DNA of 64,000 nt. Source: Odontesthes bonariensis. Taxonomy: Eukaryota; Chordata; Actinopteri; Atheriniformes; Atherinopsidae. Location of the stretch: assembly GCF_027942865.1 (NCBI RefSeq), contig NC_134527.1, positions 6,054,976 to 6,118,975 of the forward strand. The letters are read 5' to 3'. Both the position numbers and the translations under genes were made by a program. Positions 58,075 through 64,000 of this stretch are shown here, in pieces; positions within the stretch are counted from its first letter, which is position 1; every line of letters starts with the position of its first letter. The notes under the pieces are model-generated. The model had not been told where the DNA came from, ran no database searches, and was given only the letters and a program-made list of their open reading frames with translations.

Positions 58075-61000
58075 CTAGATGGGACTTTCACCACCTTCTT
58101 TCTTCCTCCCTTTTTGGAGTCGACGCAAAGTAAGGACCGGTGCCGCGGCGAGAACCATGACAAAGAGCGCGATGAGCATTCCCCAGGCTCCCGGCGTCAG
58201 GGCCCTCCGCAGCCCGACTTCTTCTGCAGGCAGCAAACTGCTCAAACTCAGCATGTAGCCAAGGGCCCAACCCACTGAGGTGTCGCCAGCCTGAAGGAGC
58301 AGCACAAACATGTTGATACACTGAACCTTTATGGATTTCTTTTTTCAAAGTAATATTTTCTATTTTGAAATGTGGTGAGTGACCTTTTTCTGGAAGGAAA
58401 TGCGTGGGAATGACGTGTCATTGAAACCGTATCCTCTCAGGATGAGAGTCATGACAAACACAGAGGAGGCACAGTAGTCCTGCAAACGAGACTTTTGAGC
58501 TGGGGCTTGAAGCATCATCTGCAACACAAGCCAGAATGTTGTTAAAATGACAAATAATTAAAAAAATCCTAAATGATGCTCACCTGTCTAAATGTACGTG
58601 GATGCAGTCTGGAGTGTACCACCAGAGGTGTAGTGAATAAATAGAGACCATTACTTGACTGAAACTCAAGTTGCACACTGATTTGGCTGCTTCCTCCAGC
58701 TGTCGCGGCGTGCTCACGGTGATCCCGGTGATTTGTTGCAGGAAGGAGTGAATGTAGAAGAATGCAGAAAATGCCTGGAAATATAGAAGGGAGAAAAACA
58801 AAACCTTGGTCATGGGTAATTCAAATCATGCTGAAGGTGATCCAGTACGGTGGCCGACACGTGCAAACGCGCTGCAAACAGTAAAACGCTGCAAGAGAAA
58901 AATGCGGCAATCACAAAAACGACCGGAGCACACGCGCTGCAAACCCCAAAACACATGCAAGAGAGAAACGCTGCAAACATCAAAACACATGCAAGAAAAA
59001 AATGCGCTGCAAACATCAAAACACATGCAAGAGAGAAACGCTGCAAACTTCAAAACACATGCAAGAGAAAAATGCTGCAAACTTCAAAACACATGCAAGA
59101 GAAAAATGCTGCAAACTTCAAAACACATGCAAGAAAAAAACGCGCTGCAAACATCAAAACACATGCAAGAAAGAAACGCTGCAAACTTCAAAACACATGC
59201 AAGAGAGAAACGCTGCAAACTTCAAAACACATGCAAGAGAGAAACGCTGCAAACTTCAAAACACATGCAAGAGAAAAATGCTGCACACTCAAAACACATG
59301 CAAGAAAAAAACGCTGCAAACATCAAAACACATGCAAGAGAAAAACGCTGCAAACATCAAAACACATGAAAGACAGAAACGCTGCAAACATCAAAACACA
59401 TGCAAGAGAAAAACGCGCTGCAAACTTCAAAACACATGCAAGAGAAAAACGCGCTGCAAACTTCAAAACACATGCAAGACAGAAACGCTGCAAACTTCAA
59501 AACACATGCAAGAGAGAAACGCTGCAAACTTCAAAACACATGCAAGAAAAAAACGCTGCAAACATCAAAACACATGCAAGAGAGAAACGCTGCAAACATC
59601 AAAACACATGCAAGAGAAAAACGCTGCAAACATCAAAACACATGCAAGAGAAAAACGCTGCAAACATCAAAACACATGCAAGAGAAAAATGCTGCAAACT
59701 TCAAAACACATGCAAGAAAAAAACGCGCTGCAAACATCAAAACACATGCAAGAGAAAAATGCTGCAAACTTCAAAACACATGCAAGAAAAAAACGCTGCA
59801 AACATCAAAACACATGCAAGAGAAACGAGCTGCAAACATCAAAACACATGCAAGAGAGAAATGCTGCAAACATCAAAACACATGCAAGAGAGAAACGCTG
59901 CAAACCCCAAAACACATGCAAGACAGAAACGCTGCAAACATCAAAACACATGCAAGACAGAAACGCTGCAAACATCAAAACACATGCAAGAGAGAAACGC
60001 TGCAAACATCAAAACACATGCAAGACAGAAACGCTGCAAACATCAAAACACATGCAAGACAGAAACGCTGCAAACATCAAAACACATGCAAGACAGAAAC
60101 GCTGCAAACATCAAAACACATGCAAGAAAAAAATGCGCTGCAAACATCAAAACACATGCAAGACAGAAACGCTGCAAACCCCAAAACACATGCAAGAAAA
60201 AAAATGCGCTGCAAACTTCAAAACACAACGGAAGTTCGCCAGGCCACTAGGGGGTCTCGACCTGTGGGATAGGGGATGGACTATGGGAGATCTACCATAT
60301 TAATGAAAGAGAAGAAAGTCAAAAGGTACGTTGTCATTTATGTCTTTTTTAAACACTTGGCCGTAATCTTTTACTTTATTATAGAAGAGCAGCGGAGTTA
60401 TGTCGCTAAAATAAGGTAAAAGATTACGGCCAAGTGTTTAAAAAAGACATAAATGACAACGTACCTTTTGACTTTCTTCTCTTTCATTAATATGGTAGAT
60501 CTCCCATAGTCCATCCCCTATCCCACAGGTCGAGACCCCCTAGTGGCCTGGCGAACTTCCGTTGTGTTTTGAAGTTTGCAGCGCGTTTCTCTCTTGCATG
60601 TGTTTTGATGTTTGCAGCGTTTCTGTCTTGCATGTGTTTTGATGTTTGCAGTGTTTCTGTCTTGCATGTGTTTTGAAGTTTGCAGCGCATTTTTTTCTTG
60701 CATGTGTTTTGATGTTTGCAGCGCATTTTTTTCTTGCATGTGTTTTGATATCTGCAGCGTTTCAGTCTTGCATGTGTTTTGATGTTTGCAGCGTTTCTGT
60801 CTTGCATGTGTTTTGATGTTTGCAGCGCATTTTTTTCTTGCATGTGTTTTGATGTTTGCAGCGCATTTTTTTCTTGCATGTGTTTTGATGTTTGCAGCGT
60901 TTCTGTCTTGCATGTGTTTTGATGTTTGCAGCGTTTCTGTCTTGCATGTGTTTTGATGTTTGCAGCGCGTGTGCTCTGGTCGTTTTTGTGATTGCCGCAT

Positions 61001-61911
61001 TTTTCTCTTGCAGCATTTTACTGTTGGATTTGTTTCGCCGTTTGCAGCGCGTTTGCACGTGTCGGCCACCGTAGTATTGGGCTATGTGGTAGTTTATTTC
61101 CCTGCTGGGACCAGTAATTTGTTGTATTCTTCACTGGTTGACTGGAAACAGAACACGGTCAAGGAATTGGATTGATGACCAGCTTTTATAACCCCCCAAA
61201 ATTTAGAAAGACTAAAAAAGATTTTTTAAAAACACCCAAAATATTTGAAAATACTGGTATGGGTTAGGATCTGATTTTTGCTTTCGTGGCCAAAATCATG
61301 CACCATAAGGATACTATTGCGACATCTACAGAAAACTTGATAGAATCAAATTGCTAAAACACCAACATTATTATTATTATTGTTTAGTTGTTTAATTGTT
61401 TTAATTTTTAATTAATTGTTTGTCCTACTACTTTGAGGGAATCATTTCATTCCAGTCAAACACCCAATTATCACCTACAGGAAACATCTTTTGTATTTTA
61501 CATTCACTGTGCAGGGTAGATTGTATTAATGTTTCGTACATATAGATACAAACGTGGTAAAGGGGAAACACAAAGATTACACACAGATTAATTGTGTGCA
61601 TAAAAGTCGACCTCTAGTTTGTGATGTGATCTCTCTCTTACCATGAAGCCACCGGTGACACTCGGTTGAAAGACTTTGTCGAAGGAGCACTGCGAGAAGG
61701 GACAGTTGTTGAAGGAGAACATCTCGGACACATTCCCCAGGCAGTGCTCATAATGTCCGCTGCCTCGTACCGTAATAGAAATCTGAGGGTCGTAGGAGCC
61801 GGGCCTGTGCTTTGCTGTGCACGGTGAGTTGAATATACTGTCCATTTTTAATTCCTTGCTGTGGTCCGCGGGATAGCAGGGGTGACTGACTGACTCTGAG
61901 TAACCTTGAGA
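58075..61911 (-). CDS. entpd2: Ecto-nucleoside triphosphate diphosphohydrolase, C-terminal four exons (partial gene)
   Basis: A plasma-membrane ecto-enzyme that hydrolyses extracellular nucleotides. Exons: 61911-61642 (SQGYSESVSHPCYPADH, then CSFDKVFQPSVTGGFM), 58774-58655 (AFSAFFYIHSFLQQITG), 58518-58384 (MMLQAPAQKSRLQDYC, YGFNDTSFPRISFQKK), 58290-58075 (AGDTSVGWALGYMLSLS, second membrane helix MLIALFVMVLAAAPVL, basic tail, stop). All are in phase 0. The junction FMAFSAFFY is the ACR5 region and GWALGYML the pre-helix signature. The cysteines and the FQKKA.DT.VGWALGYML block resemble ENTPD2 more than ENTPD8, and ENTPD2 is a 9q34.3 neighbour of MAMDC4. The N-terminal half (ACR1-4) lies beyond the right edge. 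The intron between the first two listed exons contains the large foldback element. Confidence 0.88.
58950..60222 (+). repeat. 34-bp minisatellite, left arm
   Basis: The unit is CTGCAAACATCAAAACACAT followed by GCAAGAGAGAAACG (34 bp). It has a few recurrent variants: ATCAAAA/TTCAAAA/CCCAAAA, GAGAGAAACG/GACAGAAACG/GAAAAAAACGCG. Adjacent units often share variants, which suggests stepwise tandem expansion. Confidence 0.9.
60560..60965 (-). repeat. 34-bp minisatellite, right arm (inverted)
   Basis: The same unit on the minus strand (TTTGATGTTTGCAGCGTTTC, TGTCTTGCATGTGTT), about 12 copies. Variant types match those of the distal part of the left arm (GACAGAAACG and GAAAAAAATGCG). Confidence 0.9.
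61080..61640. other. Ecto-NTPDase intron, nothing recognised
   Basis: AT-rich intron sequence with no exon-like frame. Confidence 0.4.
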
Positions 61912-62399
61912 CTGAGAGAAATGACAAGATAATTAGGATTAAAATTGGTATTTTACAATACAATGGCCGCAGTCTGGCCAAGATTGACATGGCTAATCTA
62001 ATTTTAGTCTCTAATACTAAATATAGTGCAAAAAAACTCCATAAATTGTAAGACCATACAGTGAAGTTACTTAAAAATCCTGCAAATCTGTTTAAAAAAG
62101 TTTTACACTGTGTCCTCCTGCTCTGGAACAAGCCACTTTTGGAAGGGACGACATCACAAAAACACATGTGCAGCTGTTGCACATCATTTAAAAAAATTCA
62201 TTTTAAATCTTAGTGATGGATCGAAAAGACATCAGAAGTCCACCAGGGAAATACACAGGGACGATCCAAGCACATTTCATTTGAACTACAAACACAGGAG
62301 GGTCATTTCTCCTCAGTATCATTCTGCGCTTGAGGGCATTTGGGTTTTCAAAGTGGCAACAACCGAAGAACTCACTCAATCTGTGAGATGATTTTCTTT

Positions 62400-62790
62400 C
62401 TCATAGCAGGCATTGTTGGCCTGGGTTTTAGGGTTTGTGCCTCTGTCCTTCCTCTCAACTCCCACCTGGTTAAAGCAGATGGTTGATTTCCCTGACACTA
62501 GTTGTATTGAGGTCTCTTCCTGTGAAAAGGGAGTTCTTCGCCTCCAATGTCATCCGTCATTTCGCGTATTCTCAGGATGGGGGATGAATTGAACTGAAGA
62601 TTTGATAGAATTACTTGGTTTCCTTAGTTAGCTACTTTTTATGAAGTGGATTTTCATAATTGCAGTTATATTGAATTGGATCTAACTGAAACACTGTGTA
62701 CTGATTTGATGCAACTGGACTTGAATTCAACTTGTTTTTTTAGCTTTTGCTTTTGGCCTTAAAAATGGCTGCTCTGAACAGGGGTGTTCT
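62400..62790 (+). repeat. Interspersed repeat fragment in an ecto-NTPDase intron
   Basis: GAGGTCTCTTCCTGTGAAAA and GGGAGTTCTTCGCCTCC resemble a very common fish retroposon 3' body. It is followed by ATTGAATTGGATCTAACTGA-type words. The family is tentative. Confidence 0.4.
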
Positions 62791-62796
62791 CTAAAC

Positions 62797-64000
62797 CAGG
62801 CGTTCCCAACGACCGGGCCCCGGACCGGTACCGGGCCGTGACTCGTTAAGAACCGGGCCGTGAAAACCCATTCAGAAAAAAGAGGGTGTATTTGCCATAA
62901 ATGTACTGCATTGCATTTTGATAATTAGCCTATTACTTGAAAATTCAAACCTCTTCATCACGTATCACCAGGCAGATTACTTTATTTTTAAATGTATCGT
63001 TATAGCCAATATGTTATGTGTCAATGTAAACATTCTAATTGGCGGAGATGAGGGTCACATCTGCACGAGGAACGGCGGGAACGCAGAAGGAAACCATGGA
63101 AACCATGAAGAAACAAACGACAATGGCAAGTTTTTTCACCAGAGCTGCTGAAAAAAGGCCCACAGACAGCGAAAATAATGCAGAAACGAAAAGAAAGAAA
63201 TCCAAATTCAACCGAAAATATGACGACAGTTACATGAAATTCGGTTTCATCACATCTGGGGACGCAGCTGCTCCTAATCCACTGTGCGTTGTGTGCGGAG
63301 AGAAGCTAGCAAACGAAGCTATGAAACCATCAAAATTACTTCGGCACCTGGAGACGAAACATCCTGCAATTAAAGACAAGCCAGTTGAATATTTTGAGAG
63401 AAGAAGATCAGAACAGGACAGCCAGCGGCAGATGATGAAGTCCGCAACTGCAATTAATGTAGCTGCATTGAAGGCATCATATGTGGTCGCGCATCGTATT
63501 GCAAAAGCAAAAAAGCCCTTTGACATCGGGGAGAAATTAATTCTGCCAGCAGCCAAGGACATTTGCCAATTACTTTTTGGTGAAGCTGCAGCAAATAAAG
63601 TTGGACACGTTCCTCTCTCCAATAACACCGTTAAAAGGAGAATAGATGAGATGGCGGAGGATGTTGAAAGCCAGCTTTTGGAAAGATTAAATGCATCCAA
63701 GTGGTATGCGATTCAAGTTGACGAGTCCACGGACGTGGAAAACAAGGCGGTTTTACTCGTTTATGTCAGATATATCTATCAAGATGACTTGCAGGAGGAT
63801 TTGCTGTGCGCCTTGAACCTGCCAACTAAAACTACGGGAGAGCAGATATTTAAGGCCTTGGATGAATACATGTCCAGTAAACTCAGCTGGCTGGAGTGTG
63901 TTGGTGTGTGCACCGATGGGGCCGCAGCAATGACCGGCCGCATATCTGGCTTCATCACCCGCGTAAAAGAGAGGGCTCCACACTGCGAAGCCACTCATTG
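62797..64000 (+). mobile_element. hAT transposon, left part (runs off the window)
   Basis: The left terminus CAGGCGTTCCCAACGACCGG precedes a CCGGTACCGGGCCGTGA-rich sub-terminal region, a layout seen in fish hAT elements. The transposase frame starts at 63123. The right terminus and target duplication are outside the window. Confidence 0.75.
63123..64000 (+). CDS. hAT-family transposase, ZBED5/SCAND3-like (N-terminal part)
   Basis: ATG 63123 opens an uninterrupted frame of 292 codons to the window edge. It has a short Lys-rich start, a BED-type zinc finger (PLCVVCGEKLANEAMKPSKL, then RHLETKHP), and a region typical of the ZBED5/SCAND3 branch (FDIGEKLILPAAKDICQLL, LSNNTVKRRIDEMAEDV). The start of the RNase H-like domain follows (YAIQVDESTDVENKAVLLVY, CTDGAAAMTGR). 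The aspartates in VDESTD and CTDGA are the expected catalytic ones. No stop or frameshift is visible, so this copy is young or conserved. It lies within the ecto-NTPDase gene on the opposite strand. The end of the protein is not in the window. Confidence 0.85.
   Translation, partial: MASFFTRAAEKRPTDSENNAETKRKKSKFNRKYDDSYMKFGFITSGDAAAPNPLCVVCGEKLANEAMKPSKLLRHLETKHPAIKDKPVEYFERRRSEQDSQRQMMKSATAINVAALKASYVVAHRIAKAKKPFDIGEKLILPAAKDICQLLFGEAAANKVGHVPLSNNTVKRRIDEMAEDVESQLLERLNASKWYAIQVDESTDVENKAVLLVYVRYIYQDDLQEDLLCALNLPTKTTGEQIFKALDEYMSSKLSWLECVGVCTDGAAAMTGRISGFITRVKERAPHCEATH

Larger units (their letters stand above)
58845..61073. mobile_element. Foldback transposable element with minisatellite arms
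   Basis: The ends are perfect inverted repeats (TACGGTGGCCGACACGTGCA at left; the reverse complement ends at 61073). Internal blocks next to the ends (AAACAGTAAAACGCTGCAAG, GCAATCACAAAAACGACCGG) also recur inverted. Between them lie a left arm of about 37 tandem 34-bp units (to 60222) and a right arm of about 12 units in reverse (60560-60965). The palindromic core spans 60230-60557. TA at both borders may be a TA target duplication. No transposase is encoded. It lies in an ecto-NTPDase intron. Confidence 0.88.

Noticed and set aside
58806-60303. Plus-strand ORFs of 187, 466, 433 and 290 codons with Cys/Lys-rich repeats
   Set aside because: They are the 34-bp minisatellite read in each frame; the same peptide repeat appears in all three frames, so there is no coding selection.
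60487-61069. Minus-strand ORFs of 130, 183 and 98 codons
   Set aside because: They read the inverted arm of the same minisatellite and its core.
62110-62391. 93-codon plus-strand ORF upstream of the ecto-NTPDase exon
   Set aside because: No domain resemblance; it sits in an intron on the opposite strand and has no splice or promoter context.

Overview
The window is vertebrate nuclear DNA, most likely from a teleost fish. Coding exons are small and separated by GT-AG introns. Intergenic and intronic DNA is packed with fish-type repeats: Tc1-like remnants, hAT elements and their non-autonomous derivatives, L2- and RTE-type LINE ends, and several TIR-bounded MITE families. No bacterial operons, CRISPR arrays or rRNA genes were seen.

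All five recognised genes lie on the minus strand. At 3.7-3.8 kb is the first coding exon of arrdc1, in a GC-rich promoter with a perfect CRE palindrome. At 9.8-14.3 kb is a complete six-exon glutamine synthetase gene (363 codons, all phases consistent). At 28.0-47.1 kb is a complete mamdc4 (endotubin/apical endosomal glycoprotein) gene, which I could assemble as 29 coding exons giving 1209 residues: signal peptide, three LDLa and six MAM domains, one transmembrane helix. At 50.2-52.1 kb is a complete three-exon phpt1 (118 residues). At 58.1-61.9 kb are the last four exons of an ecto-NTPDase, closest to ENTPD2. ARRDC1, MAMDC4, PHPT1 and ENTPD2 all lie on human 9q34.3, so this looks like a conserved block with a glutamine synthetase gene inside it.

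Two further genes are proposed and not recognised. One is a two-exon gene (20.7-24.9 kb, minus, 78 codons) for a tiny membrane protein whose CpG-rich promoter carries two RFX X-box-like sites. The other is a compact two-exon gene (47.3-47.8 kb, plus, 142 codons, with its own AATAAA) that would be transcribed divergently from mamdc4.

The most unusual structure is a 2.2-kb foldback element in an intron of the ecto-NTPDase gene (58.8-61.1 kb). It has inverted ends, a strongly palindromic core, and two opposing arms made of a 34-bp minisatellite. A copy missing almost all of one arm sits at 49.2-49.7 kb. Because 34 is not a multiple of three and the unit lacks stops, the arms create false open frames of up to 466 codons. 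Other points of interest are LINE tails inserted within a few bases of three mamdc4 splice sites, an uninterrupted hAT transposase frame running off the right edge, a THAP-hAT composite element, a large inverted-repeat MITE, and nested transposons at 53.4-55.7 kb.
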